Source: GCA-002733465 sp965230525 (GTDB lineage Bacteria; Pseudomonadota; Gammaproteobacteria; Enterobacterales; Kangiellaceae). From it: a stretch of DNA of 64,000 bases. Each line of letters opens with the position of its first letter. The stretch's first letter is position 1. Shown here one piece after another: positions 35,297 to 43,910 of the stretch. The notes below the pieces were generated by a model. The model ran no database searches. It worked only from the letters and a program-made list of their open reading frames with translations, and had not been told where the DNA came from. A program made the translations under genes and the position numbers. The DNA lies in contig OZ246008.1 in assembly GCA_965230525.1 (NCBI GenBank), positions 1,488,001 through 1,552,000 on the forward strand, given 5' to 3'.

Positions 35297-36469
35297 TTAA
35301 CCTTTAATTGGACTCAACCTAATAGTTTTAACATTTACCATTCTTTTAATTGGTGGTGGGTTATTTTCCAAAGTAAGTGTTTCTACAACTCCGTTACTGT
35401 TGCCAGAGTGGCGACATTGAGTCATACCATTGCCAGTAAACTCATTATTTGCTCCAAACTCGGTTCTTAATTCGTGGCGAGCTTGAAATTTATTTCTATT
35501 CTTTGAATCTAATGTTGAAGCGAACCTGAGTTGATCTCTTTCGTTAAACTCACTCAACCCACTTTCCTTATATTTCGCCATATGCACAGCATACTCCTTT
35601 TGATACTCAGTATTAAGCACAGACTCCAAAGTTTCTTTAGAGTGGGTGTCGCCTAAATAATCCTTTGCAGGCTGTTTTAGATTATCCCAAGTTGGAACAA
35701 TGGTGTTTTCACCAAATCCTTTTAGGTTTTCACCACGGTCGACGATATGCATTACATAGTCTTTAGCTGGATCATAATCGGTTGCGAGTAGGTCGGCAAT
35801 TATTTGCGGATCGGTGTCGGCATTTTCAATCATCTCTAAACTGGTTGCCCACACCGCGACTAAGCCGCTTTCCTTTTGGTAAGCGAGTTTCGCATTGGGG
35901 TCATTATTAACGGGTTGAAAACTCACTAAAAAGCGGGCTTGACTAATTTCATCTTGATTTACCATTTCCTCTAACTGCTGATCACTGTATTTTGCCTTGT
36001 AACCATTTTGCTTAATTAACTCTCGGGCCGCTTTTAATCTTTGCTCGCAGTCTTCGAGAGACTTAGGAGGCGCTTTAGGAGAAGGCTCGGTATTCTCCAC
36101 TGCTGGCGCTGAAACGATTGGGATGGGTCTTGGTGCAACATAAGGTTCCGAAACAAAGGCCGCATCAGGGTCATCATTAACCTTTGATGATGGTAGGCTC
36201 AACTTGAGATTGTTATACGGCAAAAAAGCATAGAATTTTTGGTTAAATCTAAGTAACGGCTGCTTTACCGCTGACCAACTGCCATTGCGTTTTAAATAGC
36301 AACGAAGCTCAGGCTCGCTCTTATATTTTAGGGTTTGCTGGTAGTTCAACGATATCCAATAGGGCGTTTTTAAATCGCTTCTTATTTCGCTGGGCAAGCC
36401 TGCATATTGAATAAATGACAGAGGAGGTTGACTATCCCAATCCTTAGGTGACTTGTGTTTCAGTTCCAT
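35297..36469 (-). CDS. Hypothetical modular protein, possible toxin/effector
   Basis: 390 residues, not recognised. The N-terminal part (about 1-95) is aromatic-rich. A proline-rich linker follows (about 110-145, with APRPIPIVSAP and SPKAPPKS), then a charged, mostly helical C-terminal part. No signal peptide is seen. The N-module / Pro-rich linker / C-domain layout resembles contact-dependent effectors, and a small gene follows it closely. No catalytic motif was identified, and no VgrG, PAAR or Hcp gene is in the window. Confidence 0.55.
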   Translation of the reverse strand: MELKHKSPKDWDSQPPLSFIQYAGLPSEIRSDLKTPYWISLNYQQTLKYKSEPELRCYLKRNGSWSAVKQPLLRFNQKFYAFLPYNNLKLSLPSSKVNDDPDAAFVSEPYVAPRPIPIVSAPAVENTEPSPKAPPKSLEDCEQRLKAARELIKQNGYKAKYSDQQLEEMVNQDEISQARFLVSFQPVNNDPNAKLAYQKESGLVAVWATSLEMIENADTDPQIIADLLATDYDPAKDYVMHIVDRGENLKGFGENTIVPTWDNLKQPAKDYLGDTHSKETLESVLNTEYQKEYAVHMAKYKESGLSEFNERDQLRFASTLDSKNRNKFQARHELRTEFGANNEFTGNGMTQCRHSGNSNGVVETLTLENNPPPIKRMVNVKTIRLSPIKG

Positions 36470-36565
36470 GAAAAAAATTGTGTTTACTGCTTCTTAATAA
36501 TGACGGGATTTTACCAGTTTAGTGGTTGAATTAAAGTGTCAATTTAGTGGTTTAGTCGACAAAAA

Positions 36566-36596
36566 AGCAAAAAAAACGGGGCTAAATGCCCCGTTT
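36566..36596 (-). terminator. Rho-independent terminator after mdh
   Basis: Read on the minus strand, AAACGGGGC and GCCCCGTTT form a 9-bp stem with a 5-nt loop, followed by a T-run, 20 nt after the mdh stop. Confidence 0.9.
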
Positions 36597-36615
36597 CAAT
36601 TAGTCTGCTCACTTG

Positions 36616-37593
36616 CTAGAACAAATCAGAGCAAGTTTCAGCTTCGTCTTGAAGTTCTTTTTCAGAAGCTTTCATTTTTTCAGTAATAAAGTCACTGTTT
36701 TCAAGCCCTTGAACAATCGTCCAATCGCCGTCTTTACAGGTAATCGGGTAAGAGTAGATTAAACCTTTTTCTATCCCGTAAGAGCCGTCAGAACAAACCG
36801 CCATTGAAATCCAGTCGCCTTCTTCAGTGCCTAGTACCCAAGATTTCATATGGTCGATTACACCATTAGCTGCCGAAGCTGCTGAAGATGAACCACGCGC
36901 TGCAATCACTTCTGCACCGCGCTTGGCAACCTTAGGAATAAACTCTTCGTTTGCCCATGTTGAGTCGACCAAGCTTGGGGCTGCTTCGCCACCAATAGTC
37001 GTGTGAGAAATATCAGGCACTTGAGTAGTCGAGTGATTACCCCAAATAGTCATTTTTTTGATGGTATTCATCGGCTTGCCGGCTTTTTCTGCCAATTGGT
37101 AGATAGCTCGGTTATGGTCAAGTCGCATTAACGCACTGATATTACGTGGATTTAGGTTAGGTGCGTTTTTCATTAGGATATAAGCGTTGGTGTTAGCAGG
37201 GTTACCAACGACACAAATTTTCATTTCTGGATTAGCCACTTCATTGATGACTTTGCCTAAAGTACTGAAAATTTTGCCATTATCTTTCAACAAGTCAGCG
37301 CGTTCCATGCCTGGACCACGAGGTTTTGCTCCAACCATCAAGCCGTAATCAGACCCAGTGAATGCTACTTTAGCATCGTCAGTACAAATAACATCGTGCA
37401 GCAGAGGGAAGGCACAGTCATTTAGTTCCATTTTTACTGCTTCAAGCACTTTAAGTGCAGGAGTGATTTCAAGCAATTGCAAAATAACCGGTTGGTCGTT
37501 CCCTAACATCTCGCCAGATGCAATACGGAAAAGCAGTGAGTAGCAGATTTGCCCGGCTGCACCGGTTACTGTTACGCGAACAGGTTGTTTCAT
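36616..37593 (-). CDS. mdh: Malate dehydrogenase
   Basis: NAD-dependent malate/oxaloacetate interconversion in the TCA cycle. The 325 residues start with the Rossmann motif VTGAAGQICYSL. The substrate Arg and Asp are in MRLDHNR, and the catalytic His is in WGNHSTTQ. Length and motifs match the cytosolic-type MDH of many proteobacteria rather than the E. coli form of about 312 residues. The LVGAKPRGPGMER-like loop (here VGAKPRGPGMER) is typical. It is a single-gene unit. Confidence 0.96.
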   Translation of the reverse strand: MKQPVRVTVTGAAGQICYSLLFRIASGEMLGNDQPVILQLLEITPALKVLEAVKMELNDCAFPLLHDVICTDDAKVAFTGSDYGLMVGAKPRGPGMERADLLKDNGKIFSTLGKVINEVANPEMKICVVGNPANTNAYILMKNAPNLNPRNISALMRLDHNRAIYQLAEKAGKPMNTIKKMTIWGNHSTTQVPDISHTTIGGEAAPSLVDSTWANEEFIPKVAKRGAEVIAARGSSSAASAANGVIDHMKSWVLGTEEGDWISMAVCSDGSYGIEKGLIYSYPITCKDGDWTIVQGLENSDFITEKMKASEKELQDEAETCSDLF

Positions 37594-37673
37594 TTCTTAA
37601 TCCTCAATATAAACGATGAATGGGTATGAAAGCTTCAAGTATCCAGAAACCGCAGATTTTAACACAAACTTTT

Positions 37674-37686
37674 GTGACAGGGTCAC
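37674..37686. promoter_or_regulatory. Palindrome upstream of mdh
   Basis: GTGAC-AGG-GTCAC lies 81 nt before the mdh start. It resembles half of a CRP/FNR-type site but with a shortened spacer. The bound factor, if any, is unknown. Confidence 0.25.
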
Positions 37687-37884
37687 TGTCTTACTAAAGT
37701 CTTATGGATTTCTTAGTAAAATAGCACCAGGGGGCTATTGAATCAGTTTAATCAGCGAGGAATCACCTTAAGATAATCCAGTGAGGCAAACTTGGTGGAT
37801 ACTCAGCGGCATGGATTTCGGTTAGAATGGTCGTCACAACCCCTGTTCTTTATTACGGCTAAATACGCACTAGGGAAAGAGACA

Positions 37885-38583
37885 ATGAAAAAGCTAGTAT
37901 GGATTCGTCGAGCCCACAAATGGTTGGCGTTAATTGCGGGTGTTCAAGTTACTGTGTGCTCTTTAAGTGGGGTGTATATGACGGTGGTCGACCTGAGTGT
38001 TATTCACGGCGACCATTTAGTTAAGCCGGTGCCAGAACCTCGATTTGACCATGCTAAAATCCAACCCATATCACCCTCGTTATTAAGCGAGTATGCTCCG
38101 GTTCATTCAATAAAATTGACGAGCTATTTTGGCGCTCCAATTTACGAAGTTAAGATCAATCGAAAAGAACGTGTGATTGTTGATGCGCTCACAGGAAAGC
38201 TAAAAGTTGACCTGTCAGAACAACAAGTTCGAGCAAACGTGGCCGAAGTTTATGCGGGTAAAGCTGCAATCAAATCAGTAGAAAAGCTAGTGCAATACCC
38301 TGCCGAAATCGGAGGCAAAAAACTCCCAGTTTGGCGAGTCGAATTTGACGACCTATTAAGTTCCACTCTTTATTTTCATCACGCCAGTGGAAGGCTAGTT
38401 TCAAAGCGCAGTGATCTATGGCGAATATTCGATGTTTTTTGGGTACTCCACATAATGGACTATGCCGGAAGCCGAGGATTCACTGGTTATTTATTTCGAT
38501 TTTTTAGTATTTCAAGTCTATTGCTTGCAATTTTTGGTACGTGGCTGCTGATCTATCGGTCACCTTGGAAGTCGGCAGCATGA
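37885..38583 (+). CDS. PepSY-domain membrane protein
   Basis: 232 residues from the ATG at 37885, preceded by AGGGAAAGAGA; an earlier in-frame start adds 31 residues unlike the family. The RRAHKWLALIAG start leads into membrane helix 1 (about 12-34). A periplasmic PepSY-like region and membrane helix 2 (about 205-225) follow. Family members often act as small membrane redox or ferric-reductase partners. Conserved His residues (HKW, YFHH, LHIMD) could bind haem. It overlaps the next gene by 4 nt, so the two products probably work together. Confidence 0.8.
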   Translation: MKKLVWIRRAHKWLALIAGVQVTVCSLSGVYMTVVDLSVIHGDHLVKPVPEPRFDHAKIQPISPSLLSEYAPVHSIKLTSYFGAPIYEVKINRKERVIVDALTGKLKVDLSEQQVRANVAEVYAGKAAIKSVEKLVQYPAEIGGKKLPVWRVEFDDLLSSTLYFHHASGRLVSKRSDLWRIFDVFWVLHIMDYAGSRGFTGYLFRFFSISSLLLAIFGTWLLIYRSPWKSAA

Positions 38584-39611
38584 AGATAATTGATTCGCTC
38601 AAAAGAGCGCATAAATGGATTGCAGTATTGGTTGTAATACAATTGCTATTGTGGATTATCAGCGGACTGGTTTTTAGTTTTATTAAGCATAAAGAAGTCG
38701 GTGGAAATTTTATTTTCCGAGATCATCAAAAGTCAGCTGTTCACAACTCAGCCAGCTTTGCAGCCATTGCTGCGCAATACCCTACTGCCAAAAATATAAG
38801 CTTGTTGAGTCTACTTGATGAACTTGTGTTTAAAGTTCAACTAGAAAATCAAACACATTTAATTAATGCAAAGAGTCTAAAACCGGTTTTGATTGACCAG
38901 GCTCTGATAAAAAAAATAGCACTTGCAAGTTATCAGGGTGCAGGGCAAATACTCAATGTAAATCTGGAGACGACGCGCAATGACGAAAACAGGAAATTCA
39001 CTTTGCCCAGTTGGAAGGTTGTATTTGATGATAAGTATAAGTCGCATATTTATTTTTCGGCAGTCACTGCAGAGTATCAAGGAATACGAACAGATAATTG
39101 GCGAATCTTTGATTTTTTCATGATGCTTCACTTTATGGATTATGGAGAACGAGGCAATTTTAATAACCCGCTTATCATCTTGTTCGCTAGTTTGTCGTTG
39201 CTATTTAGTCTCTCGGGAATCTTACTTGTTTACTCCAGTTTTTCAGCCAGTGATTTCAGTCAGCTTTGGTATCGCTTAGTTGATAATCAAATGATTAAAA
39301 TAGTGATCCAAGATCAATTCGGCCAAAACTTAAAACTAAAAGTAAGTAAAGACACTACTCTTTTAGACACGCTGCTTGAACATGAAATTGCGGTAGAGTC
39401 TGAATGTGGAGGCGGAGGAATTTGCGGAACTTGTCGTGTTAAAATTGATAATATACAGTCTTGTCAATTCGATGATGTTTCCGAGCACACCACCCTGTCA
39501 GACGATGAGCTAAAAAAAGGTTATCGTTTAGCATGTCAACTGCCAGTGACAGAAAAGCTCTCCATTGTGCTTGATAAAGAAATAAAACTCAGCGATAAAG
39601 GTTTGGTATAA
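38580..39611 (+). CDS. PepSY membrane protein fused to a 2Fe-2S ferredoxin domain
   Basis: 343 residues from the ATG overlapping the previous stop (ATGA). The first part repeats the layout of its neighbour: RAHKWIAVL helix (about 8-32), periplasmic PepSY part, LHFMDYG, second helix (about 193-220). The C-terminal 90 residues are a plant-type ferredoxin with CGGGGICGTC (about 275-285) and RLACQLP (about 316), the four-Cys pattern also found in NqrF. With two helices the ferredoxin would face the cytoplasm and could feed electrons across the membrane. The role is inferred. Confidence 0.82.
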   Translation: MKIIDSLKRAHKWIAVLVVIQLLLWIISGLVFSFIKHKEVGGNFIFRDHQKSAVHNSASFAAIAAQYPTAKNISLLSLLDELVFKVQLENQTHLINAKSLKPVLIDQALIKKIALASYQGAGQILNVNLETTRNDENRKFTLPSWKVVFDDKYKSHIYFSAVTAEYQGIRTDNWRIFDFFMMLHFMDYGERGNFNNPLIILFASLSLLFSLSGILLVYSSFSASDFSQLWYRLVDNQMIKIVIQDQFGQNLKLKVSKDTTLLDTLLEHEIAVESECGGGGICGTCRVKIDNIQSCQFDDVSEHTTLSDDELKKGYRLACQLPVTEKLSIVLDKEIKLSDKGLV

Positions 39612-39751
39612 TTTAGTGATTAAGCGAAAAACGTGCTAGAGTAATTCCTATAATCGTTAGATTAAGCTGCTATTCAGGTAGCAGACGCTACGCTTTAGGC
39701 ATCAAAAATCAAAAATAGTTTAGCTGCAACTATAGATAAAGGAGAGACGTC

Positions 39752-41851
39752 GTGGCACGTCCAAAATATTTTGCAACTTTGGTAACGACTAGTCTTTTTT
39801 TTAACGGGGCGTTAGTTAAAGCCGGTGTTGTGGATGTTGAGGAAGGTGCAGTTATCACAGAAGTTGCAGCAGTTACAGAAATTGCAGATACAGAAGGTAC
39901 AGATACAGAAGGTGCAGATATAGAAGAAGCTGCCGATAGTGAAAACGTCACCTTAACCGCAAGCGACACAGCCCTAATAATTTCACCTTCAGAAAGTTTC
40001 CATGTTTCTCTTCCTGAGATATTTCAATCGATATCAAATCAACATCTAGTCATAGAATTAGATCAAATTAATATTACCGAACTGGTCGAACTGAGTGGAA
40101 ATAGTTTGACCTATCAACCAACCTTGGCGCTCGAGCCGGGCATTCACCACTTGATTGCAACAAATGATGAAACTGGTGAAATGATAGCCCACTGGCAACT
40201 TGAAGTAAGCCTTGGCGACAGCGTTGAAAGTAGTTTTAGTGCGGATACGCAAATAATTGCAAGTCAACGAATTGCAGAAAAAAATATTGGTGATCCCGCG
40301 CCGGATAAGTTTCATGGTCAAGCTAATACCCAAGTAAGTTTTTCTCGTGTAACAAGTCAATGGCAAATTGATGGCGCATTTGACCTCTATTATGACAGCG
40401 TTGAAGAGAACCGTTTTTCCGAGCGAGCCATTGACAACGGCGAATTTTTAATGTCGGTCGCAAATCAATATGCAGAAGCGCATATTGGTCACCAAATTAT
40501 TGGTAATGGAAGTTTTGTCATGGACAATTTTTCGCGACGAGGAGTGAGTGTTGCCGGTAATATTGACTCGATGGCTTCTAAGGTCGCTGGCTTTTCATTA
40601 TCGAGCAATGAGATCTATGGATTTGGTGGCGGGTTGGGAATTGGCGACTCCCGTCAACGGGTTGATGGTGTCTATTTTGAAAGCTCACCGTTAAGTGAGC
40701 AACCTGAGGCATTAACTCTATCGGGTACTTGGCTTGAAGGTGAAGTGAGTTTGGCGGACGAATTTATTGTGCAACCCACGATTAACGGTGGCGGTTCAGT
40801 CAGTCAATCGTGGTCCCTTGCTGGCGAAAGTTTGTTACTTGATGACCGACTACATATGTCCGCCGAATATGCTCGTTCAGAGTTTGATCTTGACCGCTCG
40901 GACTCATTTGAGGCTGAACAAGATGATGCCTATAAACTGGCGTTAAACTATTCCGACATTACCGAAAATGAAATTGCGTGGAGTATTGGATTGGCCAAAC
41001 AACAAGTTGGTACATTTTTCCAATCGATAGCCAATCAAGGACTCGCCACTGACAAGTCGATTATCCAATTTAGTGGTTCATTGCAATCGGAAAACGCTAT
41101 CGCTGAATTTTCTTCCGAGACTCATCAAGATAACGTTGAATCGATTAAGTCGTTGCCCACCATCGAAACGCAGTTAAACAATCTCGCACTTTCATGGTCG
41201 CCAGTGTTGGCTTATCAAGACAGTTGGCTCGGTGCACCGAGTTTTTCTTTAGTATTGTCTGAGCAGGATCAAGTCGAAACTCGAACGCCTGTGGGGTTAA
41301 CTAGCAGTGTGGCAAACGAAGTTTTTAGTTGGCAAGTCAGCAGTAATTTTGCTTATGAAGTCAATAGCTGGGGGATCAATTTATCAAATACTGATTTCGT
41401 TGATCAAACAGGCTTTCAAAACGACAACAATACGATTGGTTTGAGCGTATTTTCAAGTTTAGTTTTTGAAGAGAGGGCGACCCTATCGGCAAGCATTGGC
41501 CTAGATCAAATCGATGATTTAGTAGTCGGAACAAGTTCCAAGTCAATGAACTATGCGCTACAGGCTTATGTTGCAATCATTCCCGATGAGCTAAACTTAT
41601 CCTTCGATTACGCTCATAACAAAAATCAAACAAGTGATCTTTTAATTAGCGGCTCCAACACAACGATTAACTTTGCGTTGCTCTGGACAGTTCAGGAACA
41701 AGCCGTGAATCAATTTGGAATCGAACTTGGCTTAACTAGCTCTCATAATGATTTTGACGATAAGTTGATGAGTATCAATTCACTCGAATCAAACCAAACT
41801 TTTGTTACAGTGACCGCAACCTTGCCGTCACGCTTGGGTAATTCACAATGA
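39752..41851 (+). CDS. Large exported protein, possible outer-membrane beta-barrel
   Basis: 699 residues from a GTG with GGAGAG 5 nt upstream. A signal peptide (about 1-24, ending VKA) is followed by an acidic low-complexity stretch with EGTDTEGADIEE. Much of the rest alternates polar and hydrophobic residues in short strands (such as QVSFSRV, LHMSAEYA and FALLWTV), as in outer-membrane barrels. There are no cysteines. No family was recognised. It overlaps the next gene by 4 nt, so the two form an operon. Confidence 0.7.
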   Translation: MARPKYFATLVTTSLFFNGALVKAGVVDVEEGAVITEVAAVTEIADTEGTDTEGADIEEAADSENVTLTASDTALIISPSESFHVSLPEIFQSISNQHLVIELDQINITELVELSGNSLTYQPTLALEPGIHHLIATNDETGEMIAHWQLEVSLGDSVESSFSADTQIIASQRIAEKNIGDPAPDKFHGQANTQVSFSRVTSQWQIDGAFDLYYDSVEENRFSERAIDNGEFLMSVANQYAEAHIGHQIIGNGSFVMDNFSRRGVSVAGNIDSMASKVAGFSLSSNEIYGFGGGLGIGDSRQRVDGVYFESSPLSEQPEALTLSGTWLEGEVSLADEFIVQPTINGGGSVSQSWSLAGESLLLDDRLHMSAEYARSEFDLDRSDSFEAEQDDAYKLALNYSDITENEIAWSIGLAKQQVGTFFQSIANQGLATDKSIIQFSGSLQSENAIAEFSSETHQDNVESIKSLPTIETQLNNLALSWSPVLAYQDSWLGAPSFSLVLSEQDQVETRTPVGLTSSVANEVFSWQVSSNFAYEVNSWGINLSNTDFVDQTGFQNDNNTIGLSVFSSLVFEERATLSASIGLDQIDDLVVGTSSKSMNYALQAYVAIIPDELNLSFDYAHNKNQTSDLLISGSNTTINFALLWTVQEQAVNQFGIELGLTSSHNDFDDKLMSINSLESNQTFVTVTATLPSRLGNSQ
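39877..39920. repeat. Degenerate 15-bp minisatellite inside a coding region
   Basis: Copies of a unit like ACAGATACAGAAGGT follow each other in frame and encode the Thr/Glu/Asp/Gly-rich stretch after the signal peptide. More diverged copies extend upstream from about 39846. A unit of five codons can expand or shrink without frameshift. Confidence 0.6.
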
Positions 41852-42996
41852 AGAAACTAACAAGACTGATTTGCATTGCTGCGCTATCTGCCGCTTCGCT
41901 CTTAGTTGCGCAATTTGCGCATTCTCAGATTCTATCGGTGGCCGCGGATACTAGCAATAACCGAGTCAGTCCCAATCTTTCGTCACAAGTACAATTAAAT
42001 TGGAGGGTAGAAGTTCAGGCTAGAAATGCGGGACTGTTAACCGTGCGATCGGTAAACGGTCTATTCCTTGCACCCAATCGTGAAACGCAATTGGGTACAG
42101 CCGCTACTTTACTCACACAAAATAGAACGCTTAACCGAGCACAACGAGCAACCATCAATATTCGAGAATCTTTAGTGGTTCCTCAAACGGTAGTACGGCA
42201 GGCTCAGCAGTTAGGATTTAGTCAAATACTGTTTTTAAGAACCTTTAATGATACACCGGAAAATACAACTGCAACTGCTATCGTTTCAATCAATTTAACC
42301 AGTTCATCCGGGGTTGGACAGGTGACGATTGACCGTATTCAAATGCAATTCAATAATGGCAAGCGAATCACTCAGCTTTCTGAAGGTCAGGAGTTGCAAG
42401 CCGAAGCGCTTGTTAGATATCGAGGCTCGGGTATGATCGAATATACTTGGGAAATAGCATCACCCCCTAGCACTCAAGGGCAAGCGTTTTTTACCCCAAT
42501 GTTAAGTCGTAAGCAATTTGTATTGGCGGGTTCGGAAATTAAACTACAGTCTCCGGTCTTGCCCAATACTCGTCGCGGGCTCTATTTGGTGAGATTGAAA
42601 ATTAACAATCCCAGTCCTAATTTTGAAATCCCCGCATTACGATATACTTTAGTACCAAGTCAAATCGAACAACCTAAAACGCTGTACCTAGGTGGGCCAC
42701 CGGAAAGCGCTGTGTTGTCAAACAAAACGCGGTTTAGTTGGCAGCCTGTGCTGGGAGCAAAAATCTATCAAGTGGAAATATTTGCTGGGCAGGTAGGCGA
42801 CAGCCAACCGATGATTAGCCAACTTAAACGGCCAATTACCGGGACTCAAGTATTAGCTGATAAAACGCAACTTCAATTCAATTCCGTTTCATTATCACAC
42901 CTTAGCTCTGGCAATGATTATTTTTGGCGGGTTATCGCAATCGATCAACAAGGAAAAGTATTGGCAATCAGCAAGTTACGTCGCTTAAAATACTAA
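41848..42996 (+). CDS. Exported protein of unknown function, partner of the preceding gene
   Basis: 382 residues with a clear signal peptide (about 1-26, ending AHS). The mature protein is beta-rich. Its C-terminal third resembles fibronectin-type or Ig-like modules that read ESAVLSNKTRFSWQPVLGA then YFWRVIAID. The middle contains VRYRGSGMIEYTWEI, another Ig-like strand set. It has no cysteine and no enzyme motif. Coupled translation with the putative barrel gene suggests a periplasmic or surface partner. Confidence 0.7.
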   Translation: MKKLTRLICIAALSAASLLVAQFAHSQILSVAADTSNNRVSPNLSSQVQLNWRVEVQARNAGLLTVRSVNGLFLAPNRETQLGTAATLLTQNRTLNRAQRATINIRESLVVPQTVVRQAQQLGFSQILFLRTFNDTPENTTATAIVSINLTSSSGVGQVTIDRIQMQFNNGKRITQLSEGQELQAEALVRYRGSGMIEYTWEIASPPSTQGQAFFTPMLSRKQFVLAGSEIKLQSPVLPNTRRGLYLVRLKINNPSPNFEIPALRYTLVPSQIEQPKTLYLGGPPESAVLSNKTRFSWQPVLGAKIYQVEIFAGQVGDSQPMISQLKRPITGTQVLADKTQLQFNSVSLSHLSSGNDYFWRVIAIDQQGKVLAISKLRRLKY

Positions 42997-43127
42997 TAAA
43001 CATGCGCTTAACGTTAATGACCAAGCAAAGCAGCTCATAAAGCGATAGTTTGAAACATTTTGAATTTGGGTGTATCTTTATTCTGTTGGTTCAATTGTTA
43101 GTTTTACTATTATGAGATAACTTTATC

Positions 43128-43595
43128 TTGAGACTAAATATTCACAAGCTACTAATAATCTTGGCACTGTTTACTTTTGCCTTACAGAGTATTGCTGCGC
43201 CACTATTGTCATGTGATATGCCTCTCATTCCATCGCAAAGTAAACCTCATCACACTTACCAATCCACTCAAACTGATTCCGCTGAAAAGGCGCACTCTAG
43301 TACGAGCCGTTCGGAAATGAGTCATGCAGATATGAACCATTCTGAAATGGACCATGCGAATATGAATCATGGAAATAGGGACCACTCTAAAGGAGAGCAA
43401 ATGCCCGCGGATGGTTCTCACTGTTGTGAAGGATCCAGTGACTGCTCTATGGGGAGTTGCAGCGCAAGCGTATTTGTTTTTAGTTTTGAGCAACATTTTT
43501 ACAAACCATCGGCTATCGGTTTATTTGAACAAGCCATTCCAATGCTACTTCATCCTACATTTTCTTCCCCTTATCGACCTCCTATTGTTAGCTAA
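43128..43595 (+). CDS. His/Met-rich exported protein, putative copper/silver binding
   Basis: 155 residues from a TTG start, with a signal peptide (about 1-23, ending IAA). The centre holds repeated Met-x-His units (SEMSH, ADMNH, SEMDH, ANMNH) and then a Cys-rich patch (CCEGSSDCSMGSC). Such Met/His repeats are typical of periplasmic Cu(I)/Ag(I) binding. The first ATG lies too far downstream to keep the signal. The gene is the first before the Cus-like efflux genes, which supports a metal-buffering role. No named family was recognised. Confidence 0.72.
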   Translation: MRLNIHKLLIILALFTFALQSIAAPLLSCDMPLIPSQSKPHHTYQSTQTDSAEKAHSSTSRSEMSHADMNHSEMDHANMNHGNRDHSKGEQMPADGSHCCEGSSDCSMGSCSASVFVFSFEQHFYKPSAIGLFEQAIPMLLHPTFSSPYRPPIVS

Positions 43596-43910
43596 CTCAA
43601 TCTTAGATTTTCCTAGGCTTTCTTGAGCTTAAGCTTGTCGGTAACTAATGACGGTCAAAGCCATCGCTATTCATTCAGCGGTTGATTTTCTCTACGCAAA
43701 TTAGTTGCTCGCACATCACCTAAGCCAGAGTTGCCTGTTTAATACAATGATAATTTAAAAGCCAAAATCTTCATAACAATCAACATTTCGTCAAACTTGG
43801 CGCGTTTGATAATGACGGCATTGTTAAGACAAGGGTATTAGTTTGCGAATTACCAAAATAGACTCAAGTCCGACATGAGTATTGAACCGATTTTTAGTGA
43901 GCTATAGATA
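43596..43910. other. Intergenic region before the Cus-like operon
   Basis: About 315 bp without a supported gene. I looked for CueR- or CusR-like boxes and for a paired -35/-10 and found none that is convincing. Confidence 0.4.
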
